Assembly (NCBI RefSeq): GCF_002020135.1
Contig: NZ_MPZS01000002.1
Span: 372,001 to 436,000 of the forward strand
Reading direction: 5' to 3'
Length of the DNA stretch: 64,000 bases
Origin: Thioclava marina
GTDB lineage: Bacteria; Pseudomonadota; Alphaproteobacteria; Rhodobacterales; Rhodobacteraceae
Shown: in pieces, positions 17,890 through 26,218 of the stretch
Layout: every line of letters starts with the position of its first letter
How positions within the stretch are numbered: the first letter of the stretch is position 1
Program-made: the position numbers and the translations under genes
Notes under the pieces: model-generated
The model's database searches: none
Seen by the model: the letters and a program-made list of their open reading frames with translations, nothing else
What the model was told of the DNA's origin: nothing

Positions 17890-19368
17890 TTACCACCATT
17901 TCTCCGGCTTGGCCGCGAAGCCCGCAGCCTGTTCGAGCACATGGGCATGGTTGAGGAGATCGCCCTCTTCCCAGGGACGCCCGATCAGTTGCAACCCGAG
18001 CGGCAGACCTTTCGAGTCGAGACCGCACGGCACGGAAATGCCCGGCAGGCCCGCGAGGTTCACCGTCACGGTGAACACATCATTGAGATACATCGCGACC
18101 GGATCGGCATCGGCCATCTCGCCCAGCCCGAACGCCGACGAGGGCGTGGCGGGCGTCAGGATCGCGTCGATGCCTTGCGCGAAGACCTGCTCGAAGTCGC
18201 GCTTGATCAGCGCGCGGACCTTGCGGGCGCGATTGTAATAAGCGTCGTAGAAACCCGCCGACAGCACATAGGTGCCGATCATCACGCGGCGCTGCACCTC
18301 GGGGCCGAAGCCCTCGGCGCGGGTCTTTTCATACATGTCCACGATACCCTCGCCCGCGGCGAGCTTGGCACGGTGGCCATAGCGCACGCCGTCATAGCGC
18401 GCGAGGTTCGAGGAGGCTTCCGCAGGCGCCACGACGTAATAGGCGGGCAGCGCGTATTTCGTATGCGGCAGCGAAATGTCGACGATCTCGGCGCCCGCAT
18501 CCTTCAGCATCGCGATGCCGTCATCCCAGAGCTTGCCGATCTCGGCGGGCATGCCCTCGAGACGGTATTCCTTCGGGATGCCGATCTTCTTGCCGCGAAT
18601 GTCGCCGGTCAGAGCCGCTTCGAAATCCGGCACCGGGATATCGGCCGAGGTCGAATCCTTCGGGTCATGCGAGCACATCGTGCCAAGCATGATCGCCGCA
18701 TCGCGCACCGATTTGGTCATCGGTCCCGCCTGATCGAGAGACGACGCAAAGGCCACCACGCCCCAGCGCGAGACACGGCCATAGGTCGGCTTGATGCCCA
18801 CGATGCCGGTGAAGGCGGCGGGCTGGCGGATCGAGCCGCCCGTATCGGTGCCGGTCGCGGCAAGGCACAGATCCGCGGCCACGGCGGCAGCCGAGCCACC
18901 CGAGGAGCCGCCCGGGGTCAGCTGGCGCTCATCGACCTTCCACGGGTTCACCACGGGGCCGTAGCACGCCGTCTCGTTCGACGAGCCCATCGCGAACTCG
19001 TCCATAGAGAGCTTGCCGAGCATCACCGCACCCGCATCCCACAGGTTCTGCGTGACGGTGGATTCGTATTCCGGCTTGAACCCTTCGAGGATGTTCGACG
19101 CCGCCTGCGTGGCCACGCCCTTGGTCGCGAAGAGATCCTTGATCCCCAGCGGGATGCCGCACATTGCGGGCGCGTCGCCCGACTTGATGCGCGTATCAGC
19201 GGCCTTCGCCTGTTCCAGAGCGATCTCGGGGGTCTTGTGCACGAAAGCGTTCAGCGCCCCCGCGCCCTCGATCTCGGACAGGCAGGCTTCGGTCAGCTCG
19301 ACCGAGGTCACATCGCCCTTCTTCAGCGCGTCGCGCGCTTCGGCAATCGTCAGTTTGTTCAGGCTCAT
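17890..19368 (-). CDS. gatA: Asp-tRNA(Asn)/Glu-tRNA(Gln) amidotransferase subunit A
   Basis: A 492-residue amidase-signature protein that frees ammonia from glutamine for GatB to amidate mischarged Glu-tRNA(Gln) or Asp-tRNA(Asn). The Ser-cisSer-Lys triad is visible: Lys in [12 protein letters not shown] (about residue 78), cis-Ser and nucleophile Ser in [18 protein letters not shown] (about 151-168) and [14 protein letters not shown]. Full length for the family. It overlaps gatC by 4 bases (ATGA). gatB is not in the window. Confidence 0.97.
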   Translation of the reverse strand: MSLNKLTIAEARDALKKGDVTSVELTEACLSEIEGAGALNAFVHKTPEIALEQAKAADTRIKSGDAPAMCGIPLGIKDLFATKGVATQAASNILEGFKPEYESTVTQNLWDAGAVMLGKLSMDEFAMGSSNETACYGPVVNPWKVDERQLTPGGSSGGSAAAVAADLCLAATGTDTGGSIRQPAAFTGIVGIKPTYGRVSRWGVVAFASSLDQAGPMTKSVRDAAIMLGTMCSHDPKDSTSADIPVPDFEAALTGDIRGKKIGIPKEYRLEGMPAEIGKLWDDGIAMLKDAGAEIVDISLPHTKYALPAYYVVAPAEASSNLARYDGVRYGHRAKLAAGEGIVDMYEKTRAEGFGPEVQRRVMIGTYVLSAGFYDAYYNRARKVRALIKRDFEQVFAQGIDAILTPATPSSAFGLGEMADADPVAMYLNDVFTVTVNLAGLPGISVPCGLDSKGLPLGLQLIGRPWEEGDLLNHAHVLEQAAGFAAKPEKWW

Positions 19369-19652
19369 TCGACCACCTTCGGCACGGCAAAGAAGCCCTC
19401 GCGGGCATCGGGGGCGTTCTTGAGGATCTTGTCCTGGTAACCGCCATCGGTCACCTCGTCGACGCGGCGCTTGAGGCGCATCGGCGTGACCGAGGTCATC
19501 GGCTCGACGCCCTCCACATCAACCTCGTTGAGCTGCTCCATGAAGGTCAGGATGTTGGACAGTTCCTGCGCGAGTTCCGGCAGGTGCTCTTCGGGCACCC
19601 GGATCCGGGCCAGATGCGCCACCTTGCGGGCGGTGTCGATATCAATGGACAT
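19365..19652 (-). CDS. gatC: Asp-tRNA(Asn)/Glu-tRNA(Gln) amidotransferase subunit C
   Basis: A 95-residue GatC, the small subunit that wraps around and stabilises the GatA-GatB complex. The typical opening is [20 protein letters not shown], and the mid-part [20 protein letters not shown] and end [22 protein letters not shown] match the family throughout. First gene of the gatC-gatA-lipoprotein-amidase run. Confidence 0.96.
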   Translation of the reverse strand: MSIDIDTARKVAHLARIRVPEEHLPELAQELSNILTFMEQLNEVDVEGVEPMTSVTPMRLKRRVDEVTDGGYQDKILKNAPDAREGFFAVPKVVE

Positions 19653-19793
19653 ATGCTTCTCCGCTTGTCTTGGGAGGCGGTTTAGCCCGACCCAGTGGGG
19701 CTTTCAAGCGCCCCGCCCATTCGTGAGCCTCCCCTCCCCTTTCGCGCGCGGATTTGCGCCCTACACTGTGGGCCAGCAAAGGAGGACTGACAC

Positions 19794-20486
19794 ATGAAAC
19801 TGATCTGGCTCGGCCATTCCGGCTTTCGCATCGAATCCGGCGACGCGGTGATCCTGCTCGACCCGTTCCTCACCGGCTCGCCGGTCTTTCCCCACGCCAA
19901 GCGCGACGAGGCGATCAAGGGGGCGACCCATGTGCTGCTGACCCACGGCCATGGCGATCACGCCAGCGACGCCGCCCCCATCTCCAGGGAACTCGGCATT
20001 CCCGTCTACTGCATCCACGAGATGTCGATCATCCTTGGCAAGGACGGCGCCGAAACCGTGGGCTTCGGCAAGGGCGGCACGGTCGATCTGAACGGGGTCA
20101 AGGTGACGATGGTGAACGCGACCCACTCCGCCTCGATCGACTACAAGGGCGGTGATCCGATCTATGCGGGCCAGCCTGCGGGCTTCATGATCGAGGCCGA
20201 GGGTCACACCATCTACGTCACCGGCGACACCGACGTCATGGCGGACATGGAATGGATGGGTGAGCTTCACAATCCCGATATCGGGATCATCGCCGCGGGA
20301 GGCCATTACACGATGGACATGAAGCGCGCGGCATGGGCGGCGAAGAAGTATTTCAACTTCAAGACCATCATCCCCTGCCACTACAAGACCTTCCCGCTGC
20401 TCGAACAGTCGGCCCAGCCGCTGGCCGACGCGCTGCCGGGCGTCGACGTGATCGAGCCCGAGATCCTCAAGGCGATCGAGATCTGA
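19794..20486 (+). CDS. UPF0173 metal-dependent hydrolase (metallo-beta-lactamase fold)
   Basis: A 230-residue cytosolic protein of the UlaG-like/UPF0173 group. The opening is MKLIWLGHSGFRIE, the metal-binding motif LLTHGHGDHASDA (about residues 44-56) has the HxHxDH pattern, and further ligands lie in NATHSAS (about 104) and YVTGDTDVMADM (about 141). The substrate of UPF0173 members is unknown; a lactonase or phosphodiesterase activity is possible. Strong AAGGAGGA before the ATG. Confidence 0.9.
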   Translation: MKLIWLGHSGFRIESGDAVILLDPFLTGSPVFPHAKRDEAIKGATHVLLTHGHGDHASDAAPISRELGIPVYCIHEMSIILGKDGAETVGFGKGGTVDLNGVKVTMVNATHSASIDYKGGDPIYAGQPAGFMIEAEGHTIYVTGDTDVMADMEWMGELHNPDIGIIAAGGHYTMDMKRAAWAAKKYFNFKTIIPCHYKTFPLLEQSAQPLADALPGVDVIEPEILKAIEI

Positions 20487-20569
20487 GCACGGCCTGCCGG
20501 GCGGCGCGTTGCATCGCTTGCAGCTTCCCGTCCGGCACGCTAGCTTCACGCCCCAACGGGAGGCCGATC

Positions 20570-20938
20570 ATGTCAGAGTTGCTGTCATTCAAGGAAATGT
20601 GCGAGCGGTTCGACGTGACCGCGCGCACGCTGCGCTATTACGAATATATCGAGCTCCTGAATCCCCAGAAGGAAGGCCGCTCGCGCTTCTATGGTCCGCG
20701 CGAGGTGGCCCGGATGACGCTGATCCTGCGCGGCCGCCGCTTTGGCTTCTCGCTCGAGGAGGTGCGCCAGTGGCTTCTCATCTACGACCAGAAGGGCACC
20801 GAAGAGCAAAACAAGGTCTGGATCGAGATGGCCGATCGCCAGCTGGGCGTCCTTGCCCAGCAGCGCGAAGAGCTCGAAGCCGCGATCGAAGATCTCCGAC
20901 AATTGCGTGATCAGGTGCAGGAGACACTTGATTCCTGA
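20570..20938 (+). CDS. MerR-family transcriptional regulator (first of two paralogues)
   Basis: A 122-residue MerR-type protein. The winged helix-turn-helix spans residues 6-75 (MCERFDVTARTLRYYEYIEL, then SRFYGPREVARMTLILRGRRFGFSLEEVRQWL), followed by a dimerising coiled coil (about 85-120). It has no C-terminal cysteines, so it is not a metal sensor. It is about half identical to the regulator at 21179-21574, which points to a gene duplication. Such MerR proteins (LiuR-type) control acyl-CoA catabolism in proteobacteria, which fits the acyl-CoA dehydrogenase gene downstream. GGGAGG before the ATG. Confidence 0.87.
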   Translation: MSELLSFKEMCERFDVTARTLRYYEYIELLNPQKEGRSRFYGPREVARMTLILRGRRFGFSLEEVRQWLLIYDQKGTEEQNKVWIEMADRQLGVLAQQREELEAAIEDLRQLRDQVQETLDS

Positions 20939-20954
20939 TTGCAAAATGCATTCC

Positions 20955-21102
20955 TTAACGTCAACGTAACCCTCATAAGGGTAGGCGGGCTTGACGATTA
21001 TTGCCGGTTTCAACGAAAGAAACTTGCTTTACCGAGTGGTAAAAAATCCCTGACATTACGTCACTGAATTCGTGACGCCACGTTACGGTGACGTGCACGT
21101 AA
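20955..21102. promoter_or_regulatory. Cluster of operator-like palindromes between the two merR genes
   Basis: Four symmetrical elements lie in one 240-bp gap: ACGT-CA-ACGT (20958-20967), TTACC-GAGT-GGTAA (21029-21042), CGTCAC-tgaattc-GTGACG (21059-21077) and the perfect ACGTGCACGT (21091-21100) inside a TTACG...CGTAA frame. MerR dimers bind such near-palindromes in the promoter spacer. The second merR and the acyl-CoA dehydrogenase gene are the natural targets. Confidence 0.55.
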
Positions 21103-21178
21103 AGATCTCTTGTAATGTGGAGGCGATCAAACGATCTGCCCCTTCGCATTACCTAAAGGAAGCGACGAGGCCGAGAGT

Positions 21179-21574
21179 ATGACCGAGACTGTTATGACGA
21201 TCCGTGAGATGTGCGACGCGTTTGACGTGACCCCGCGCACCCTGCGGTTCTACGAGAGCAAGGAGTTGCTGTTTCCCATCCGCGAGGGGCAGAAGCGGCT
21301 GTTCACGCGACGTGATCGCGCCCGGCTGAAACTGATCCTGCGCGGCAAGCGTTTTGGCTTCAGCCTGGAGGACATCCGCCAGCTGCTGGACCTCTACGAG
21401 ATGGGCGACAAGCAGAAGACGCAGCTGAGCGAGACGATCAAGCTCGCGCAGCAACGTCTGGAGGAAATGAAACGCCAGCGCGACGAGCTGGGTCAGGCGA
21501 TCGAGGAACTGGCCGGGCAAATCGACTGGGCGGAACAGGAACTGGATAAGGCTCGCCACGACGACGCGGCCTGA
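21179..21574 (+). CDS. MerR-family transcriptional regulator (second paralogue)
   Basis: A 131-residue MerR-type regulator. The DNA-binding domain (about residues 5-78) reads IREMCDAFDVTPRTLRFYES and RLKLILRGKRFGFSLEDIRQLL; a coiled coil (about 85-128) follows. It lacks sensor cysteines. It lies 29 bp upstream of the acyl-CoA dehydrogenase gene and is very probably co-transcribed with it, which suggests an autoregulated repressor or activator of acyl-CoA oxidation. GAGG is 9 bases before the ATG; an ATG five codons in (21194) is a weaker option. Confidence 0.87.
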   Translation: MTETVMTIREMCDAFDVTPRTLRFYESKELLFPIREGQKRLFTRRDRARLKLILRGKRFGFSLEDIRQLLDLYEMGDKQKTQLSETIKLAQQRLEEMKRQRDELGQAIEELAGQIDWAEQELDKARHDDAA

Positions 21575-21603
21575 TCCGCGACGACGACTAAAGGGAGCGA
21601 ACC

Positions 21604-23379
21604 ATGTCGAGCTACACCGCCAACACCAAGGATATGCAGTTCGTGCTGCATGAGGTCCTGAAGATCTCGGAAGCCGGCGTGCCGGGCTACGAAGAGCTGG
21701 ACCGCGACTTCACCGAGGCCGTGCTGGATGCCGCAGGAAAGGTCTCCTCCGAGGTGCTGGCTCCGCTCAATGAAGTGGGCGACAAGGAAGGCTGCGTGCT
21801 CGAGAACGGCGTGGTGCGCACGCCCAAGGGCTTCGATGCTGCGTTCGAGGCAATGAAAGAGGGTGGCTGGACCGCGCTCGATTGCGACCCGGACTTCGGC
21901 GGCCAGGGCATGCCCTACCTGTTGAACTGCGCCGTGGGCGAGATGTTCGTCTCGGCCAACATGGCCTTCAACATGTATCAGGGCCTGACCCACGGCGCCT
22001 ATTCCGCAATCCACGCCCATGGCACGGATGAGCAGAAAGCGACCTATCTGCCGAAGATGGTCACCTGCGAGTGGACCGGCACGATGAACCTGACCGAGCC
22101 GCATTGCGGCACCGATCTGGGGATGATGCGCACCAAGGCCGATCCGCAGGACGATGGCTCCTACCTGATCACCGGCACCAAGATCTTCATCTCGGCGGGC
22201 GACCACGACCTGTCGGAGAACGTGATCCACCTCGTTCTGGCCAAGGCGCCGGGCGGCGGTGAAGGCACCAAGGGCATCTCGCTCTTCATCGTGCCGAAGT
22301 TCCTGGTGAACGAGGATGGCTCGCTCGGTGAGCGCAACAGCGTCTCGGTGGGCAAGCTCGAAGAGAAGATGGGCATCCACGGCAACGCGACCTGCGTCAT
22401 GAACTATGACAGCGCGCAAGGCTGGCTGCTGGGCGACCTGCACAAGGGCATGCGCGCGATGTTCACGATGATGAACGAGGCACGTCTTGGCGTGGGCCTG
22501 CAAGGCTATGCCGTGGCCGAGGCCGCCTATCAGGAAGCCGTCGCCTACGCGAAGGACCGTATCCAGGGCCGCGATGTGACCGGCGCGAAGGCGCCCGAGA
22601 AGGCCGCCGACCCGATCATCGTGCACCCCGACGTGCGCCGGATGCTCATGGACCAGAAGAGCTTCGTCGAGGGCGCGCGTGCCTTCACCTTCTGGGGGGC
22701 GCATCTGATCGACCGGGCGCACAAGCTCGACGACAAGGCGGCCGACGGGCTGATCTCGCTGATGACCCCGGTCATCAAGGGTTTCCTGACCGACAAGGGC
22801 TTCGAGACCGCCGTTTCGGCGCAGCAGGTCTTCGGTGGCCACGGCTATACCGAAGACTGGCCGATGTCGCAGCATGTGCGCGACGCACGTATCGCGATGA
22901 TCTATGAGGGTGCGAACGGCATTCAGGCGCTCGATCTGGTGGGCCGCAAGCTCGCGCAGGATGGCGGCAAGCATGTCATGGCCTTCTTCGAGATGGTCAA
23001 GGCCGAGTGCAAGGCGCATGACGATGACGAGCGCATGAAGCCCTTCACCGATGCGCTGAAGAACGCCTCGAAGCAGCTTCAGGCGGCGGGCATGTTTTTC
23101 ATGCAAAACGGCATGAAGAACCCCAATGCGGCGCTTTCGGGCTCGTATGACTTCATGCACCTGATGGGCCATGTCTGCCTCGGCCTGATGTGGACGCGGA
23201 TGGCGAAAGCCGCCTTTGCCGCGCTCGACAACGGGGCGTCGGACACCGCGTTCTACGAGGGCAAGATCGCCACGGGCCGCTACTACATGGCCCGCCAGCT
23301 TCCGGCCTGCGCGATGCACCTCGCGCGGATCGAGACCGGCGCCGATCCGGTCATGGCGCTGGCCGACGATCAGTTCTGA
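21604..23379 (+). CDS. Acyl-CoA dehydrogenase (FadE/DmdC-like, long form)
   Basis: A 591-residue flavoenzyme with the extra C-terminal domain of the long acyl-CoA dehydrogenases. FAD/substrate motifs are [19 protein letters not shown] (about residue 162), [18 protein letters not shown], and the region [17 protein letters not shown] that precedes the catalytic base E435 in IYEGANGIQ. It introduces the 2,3-double bond in acyl-CoA and passes electrons to ETF, hence to ETF-QO (6153-7799). This subfamily includes 3-methylmercaptopropionyl-CoA dehydrogenase (DmdC) of DMSP breakdown; sequence reading alone does not separate it from fatty acyl-CoA dehydrogenase. An intrinsic terminator follows. Confidence 0.92.
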   Translation: MSSYTANTKDMQFVLHEVLKISEAGVPGYEELDRDFTEAVLDAAGKVSSEVLAPLNEVGDKEGCVLENGVVRTPKGFDAAFEAMKEGGWTALDCDPDFGGQGMPYLLNCAVGEMFVSANMAFNMYQGLTHGAYSAIHAHGTDEQKATYLPKMVTCEWTGTMNLTEPHCGTDLGMMRTKADPQDDGSYLITGTKIFISAGDHDLSENVIHLVLAKAPGGGEGTKGISLFIVPKFLVNEDGSLGERNSVSVGKLEEKMGIHGNATCVMNYDSAQGWLLGDLHKGMRAMFTMMNEARLGVGLQGYAVAEAAYQEAVAYAKDRIQGRDVTGAKAPEKAADPIIVHPDVRRMLMDQKSFVEGARAFTFWGAHLIDRAHKLDDKAADGLISLMTPVIKGFLTDKGFETAVSAQQVFGGHGYTEDWPMSQHVRDARIAMIYEGANGIQALDLVGRKLAQDGGKHVMAFFEMVKAECKAHDDDERMKPFTDALKNASKQLQAAGMFFMQNGMKNPNAALSGSYDFMHLMGHVCLGLMWTRMAKAAFAALDNGASDTAFYEGKIATGRYYMARQLPACAMHLARIETGADPVMALADDQF

Positions 23380-23400
23380 TAAATCAGGCAAGAGACGAGA

Positions 23401-23426
23401 AAGGGCGCGGTTTTCCGCGCCCTTTT
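23401..23426 (+). terminator. Intrinsic terminator of the acyl-CoA dehydrogenase gene
   Basis: Perfect 8-bp stem GGGCGCGG / CCGCGCCC with a TTTT loop, followed by TTTT, 22 bases after the stop codon. Confidence 0.9.
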
Positions 23427-23663
23427 GGTTTGGGGAGAGGTCGTCACTAAGGGCCTCGCCCGACCCTTGGGTGGGCGCTTTATCTCAAAAGCCCGCAGGT
23501 CGCGTGAACCCGCGAGCCATCGCCAATGCGCCCTCCCGGGGGGAGGGGTGAGCCGGGACGAAGCGGCCTTCCAGTGCAAGGACGCCCCGGCGAACGCCTG
23601 AGCTTCGCGAAGGCCGGACGGGCGCGGCCCGGGCTGGTCGCCCGAGCCAAACTCAATCGTTGC

Positions 23664-24032
23664 TCAGAAATGCGCTTTCGGCTCATCCGGCTTGCCCGCG
23701 GCCAGTGCCAGAACGCCGCCCAGCAGCAGGAAGCCGATCGGGAACATGGTGAAGACACCAAAGCCGAAGGCGTAATAGACAAGACCGCCCGCGATCAGCA
23801 TCAAGACCCCGCCCCAAAGCGCCCGGATCTTCGCCATCGCCCCCCCGGCAATCGCCAGAAGCGGCGCGAAGAAGCTCGCGAATCGGATCAGCTCGGGCTT
23901 GTCGAAGTTGCCGAACATCTCGCCCACCTCGGAATGACGCTGCACCACCTCGGTATAGCCGTAGCCGAAAAACCCCACGAGCATGGCGATGATCCCGCCG
24001 ATGATCCCGAGCATCAGTGCCGCGTTGCGCAT
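23664..24032 (-). CDS. Hypothetical small membrane protein
   Basis: A 122-residue protein with about four hydrophobic segments (about 4-26, 50-68, 70-88 and 92-112), a polar loop between the first two (VQRHSEVGEMFGNFDKPEL) and a short charged tail. GGGAGG lies before the ATG. I do not recognise the family; the pattern resembles small DUF4064-like inner-membrane proteins. The 237 bp to its left (23427-23663) hold nothing I can support. Confidence 0.7.
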   Translation of the reverse strand: MRNAALMLGIIGGIIAMLVGFFGYGYTEVVQRHSEVGEMFGNFDKPELIRFASFFAPLLAIAGGAMAKIRALWGGVLMLIAGGLVYYAFGFGVFTMFPIGFLLLGGVLALAAGKPDEPKAHF

Positions 24033-24190
24033 ATCGCTGCCTCCCCGGACGGGCCGTCCGTTGCATTTGCTTCATTCGAAATAGAACTTCGGGACCGTGG
24101 GGTTCAAGGGGGAGAGATTGTGAATTCTTCACACTGGTCAGCCCCATCGCCTCCCGATACCCTGCACCAAATCGTGCCCAGGAGCCTGCC

Positions 24191-24640
24191 TTGACCAACG
24201 CCCCGCAAGATTATCCCGACGCCCGCGGCGGTTGCCAATGCGGCGCGATCCGGTTTTTCATCGCGGCCGGCCCCGCCAAGGCCGGGCTCTGTCATTGCCG
24301 GATGTGCCAACGCGCAACCGGCAACGCCTTCGCACCTCTCCTCGAGGTTCCGGCAGCCCGCGTGTCTTGGGAAGGTGTAGCCCCGAGCGAATGGGCCAGC
24401 TCGAACATATCGCAGCGCGGCTTCTGCCCCACTTGCGGCACGCCGCTCTATCTGCGCACCGACGACACGTTCGAATTCATGGCTGGCTGCCTCAGCCCCG
24501 ACGTCCCGTTCCTCCCGCAAGATCAGGGTGGGATGGAGGCCCGAAAGAGCTGGCTGGACGCCCTGCCCTCCCTGCCCGCCCATACCACCCGGCCCGAATT
24601 GCTCGCCGTCGTGGTCTCGCACCAATCCAAGGAAGACTGA
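24191..24640 (+). CDS. GFA-family (CENP-V/Gfa domain) zinc protein
   Basis: A 149-residue protein of the glutathione-dependent formaldehyde-activating enzyme fold. The zinc cysteine sets are seen in GGCQCGAIRF (about residue 15), LCHCRMCQRATGNAFAP (about 33) and FCPTCGTPLY (about 78). The best-known member, Gfa, was proposed to speed S-hydroxymethylglutathione formation, but most members have unknown activity. The start is TTG at 24191 with AGGAG 6 bases upstream; no ATG fits. It overlaps the next gene by one base (TGATG). Confidence 0.85.
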   Translation: MTNAPQDYPDARGGCQCGAIRFFIAAGPAKAGLCHCRMCQRATGNAFAPLLEVPAARVSWEGVAPSEWASSNISQRGFCPTCGTPLYLRTDDTFEFMAGCLSPDVPFLPQDQGGMEARKSWLDALPSLPAHTTRPELLAVVVSHQSKED

Positions 24641-24852
24641 TGCCCAAACGCCTGCGCCTGACGCGACGCTTTCCGGTCGCGATGACGAATGACGCTTACC
24701 GCCAGCTCAACCGCTTCGCGCAGGACGCCGGGATCACGTCCGACGAGGCGCTGACTTTCCTTTTCGAGCATTTCAACTCGGTCACCGATCACGACAACCT
24801 CAATCACCGGCTGCGCCTCTTCAAGGCCGAGCTCGACGCACGCAAATCCTGA
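24640..24852 (+). CDS. Hypothetical 70-residue protein
   Basis: A small basic protein with predicted helices (MTNDAYRQLNRFAQDAGITSDEALTFLFEHF) and a charged tail. The core helix-turn-helix-like run around residues 15-45 could bind nucleic acid or a partner, but I recognise no family. It begins in the stop codon of the GFA gene (TGATG) and ends at the region of the next start, so the three genes form a tightly coupled unit. Confidence 0.65.
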   Translation: MPKRLRLTRRFPVAMTNDAYRQLNRFAQDAGITSDEALTFLFEHFNSVTDHDNLNHRLRLFKAELDARKS

Positions 24853-24866
24853 TGAGAGGCTTGACC

Positions 24867-25397
24867 ATGCCCCGCTTGTCGCTCTCCCTCGCCCTGATCC
24901 TCGCCTCTGCCTTTCCCGCCGCAGCCTTTGATGCCGCGGATCGCAATGCAGTCACGCAGGAGGTCGCGGGGTTTGAAAAGGCGGTCGAGGAGAAGGAATA
25001 CGCCGTTTTCTTCGACACCGTGCCGCCGAAAATGATGCAGACCATCGCAGATCAGGCCGGGATGCCGGTCGAGGCGCTCGAAGCGGCGATGGCCAAGCAG
25101 ATCACGCAAGCCATGGCATCGGTGAAGATGGACAGCTTCAAAATGGATACCGCCGCGATGGAGACGGGCGAGACCGCCTCGGGGCGCGCCTATGCCAAGA
25201 TCCCGACCGAGTCGGTCATGGAAGCGCCCAATCTCGGAAAGATCCGCGCGACGAACACCACGCTGGCGCTGAAGGATGGCGAGGAATGGTATCTCGTGCG
25301 TATCGACAGCCCCGCGCAGCTCGCCATTCTGCGCAAGGTCTATCCTGATTTCGAAGGCATCACCTTCCCCTCGGGCACGATGGAAGCAGTGAAGTAA
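24867..25397 (+). CDS. Hypothetical exported protein
   Basis: A 176-residue protein with a clear signal peptide (hydrophobic LSLSLALILASAFPAAA, cleavage near residue 20) and a soluble mixed helix/strand domain rich in Met, Lys and Glu. The ending, LAILRKVYPDFEGITFPSGTMEAVK, contains no known motif. GAGAGG precedes this ATG; an alternative ATG at 24852 overlaps the previous stop. Third gene of the GFA run. Periplasmic location is inferred from the leader; function unknown. Confidence 0.72.
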   Translation: MPRLSLSLALILASAFPAAAFDAADRNAVTQEVAGFEKAVEEKEYAVFFDTVPPKMMQTIADQAGMPVEALEAAMAKQITQAMASVKMDSFKMDTAAMETGETASGRAYAKIPTESVMEAPNLGKIRATNTTLALKDGEEWYLVRIDSPAQLAILRKVYPDFEGITFPSGTMEAVK

Positions 25398-25477
25398 GCC
25401 GCCCTGCCCCGGCCCGCGCGCCGTTCACTCTCCCGTCACCTCCCGCGACGAAACGCCGGATCGGCCCTCGCTTCGGA

Positions 25478-25539
25478 CGCAACGTCGTGATCGAATGACG
25501 TTGCGGCGAAACGCCCGCAAGGGGCTTACGTTCGCGTCA
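25478..25539 (+). promoter_or_regulatory. Perfect 9-bp inverted repeat and ACGT-type box before the GST-thiolase operon
   Basis: CGCAACGTC (25478-25486) and GACGTTGCG (25497-25505) are perfect arms around a 10-bp centre. Just downstream TTACGTTCGCGTCA (25526-25539) resembles the ACGT-N2-ACGT boxes between the merR genes. Both are 44-105 bp before the GST gene start and are likely regulator sites. Confidence 0.5.
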
Positions 25540-25582
25540 CTTAGGGGCCAGATTGGGCCCAGGATCAGGGAGGTCTGAGACC

Positions 25583-26209
25583 ATGACGGCAAAGCTTTAT
25601 TGCTTCGGCGAGTCCGGCAATGCCTACAAGGCAGCGCTCACGATGGAGCTTGCGGGCTACGACTGGGAGCCCGTTTACGTCGATTTCTTCAATGGCGAGG
25701 CGCGCAGCGCCGAATATCAGGCGCTCAACGAGATGGCCGAGGCGCCGGTTTTCGTCGAAGGCGATCTGACTCTCTCGCAGAGCTGCGTGATCCAGCTTCA
25801 TATCGCGGAAAAGACGGGCAAGTTTCTGGCCGATGACCGGCAGGAAATGATGCGCTGGCTGTTCTGGGATGCGCAGAAGGGCTCGGGCCAGCAAGGTTCC
25901 TTGCGCTTCTTGATGAATTTCCTGCCCGAGGCGAAGCGCCCGCAAGAAGCGATCGCCTGGCTCAAGGGCCGCGTCCTGACCGCATTGAAGACGCTGGAGC
26001 GTCACATGGAAGGCCGCGAGTGGATCGTGGGCGATCGGCCCAGCTTGGCCGACTTCGCTTGCTGCGGCTACCTCTACTACCCCGAGCCCTTCGGGTTCGA
26101 CCGCACCGAATTTCCCAATCTCGACCGTTGGCTGGATGGCATTGCCGCCCTGCCCGGTTGGAAACACCCCTATGATTTGATGCCCGGCAACCCTTCCGAC
26201 CGGGCGTGA
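25583..26209 (+). CDS. Glutathione S-transferase family protein
   Basis: A 208-residue GST. The N-terminal thioredoxin-like domain (about 1-78) contains LYCFGESGNAYKAALTMELAG, the conserved cis-Pro in EMAEAPVFVEG and SQSCVIQLHIAEKTGKFL. The helical C-terminal domain (about 85-200) has the N-capping motif VGDRPSLADFACCGY. It lies 9 bp before the thiolase gene and is surely co-transcribed. GSTs of this kind are often found in beta-oxidation operons of Rhodobacteraceae, but their substrate is not known. Confidence 0.9.
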   Translation: MTAKLYCFGESGNAYKAALTMELAGYDWEPVYVDFFNGEARSAEYQALNEMAEAPVFVEGDLTLSQSCVIQLHIAEKTGKFLADDRQEMMRWLFWDAQKGSGQQGSLRFLMNFLPEAKRPQEAIAWLKGRVLTALKTLERHMEGREWIVGDRPSLADFACCGYLYYPEPFGFDRTEFPNLDRWLDGIAALPGWKHPYDLMPGNPSDRA

Positions 26210-26218
26210 GGAGGAACC

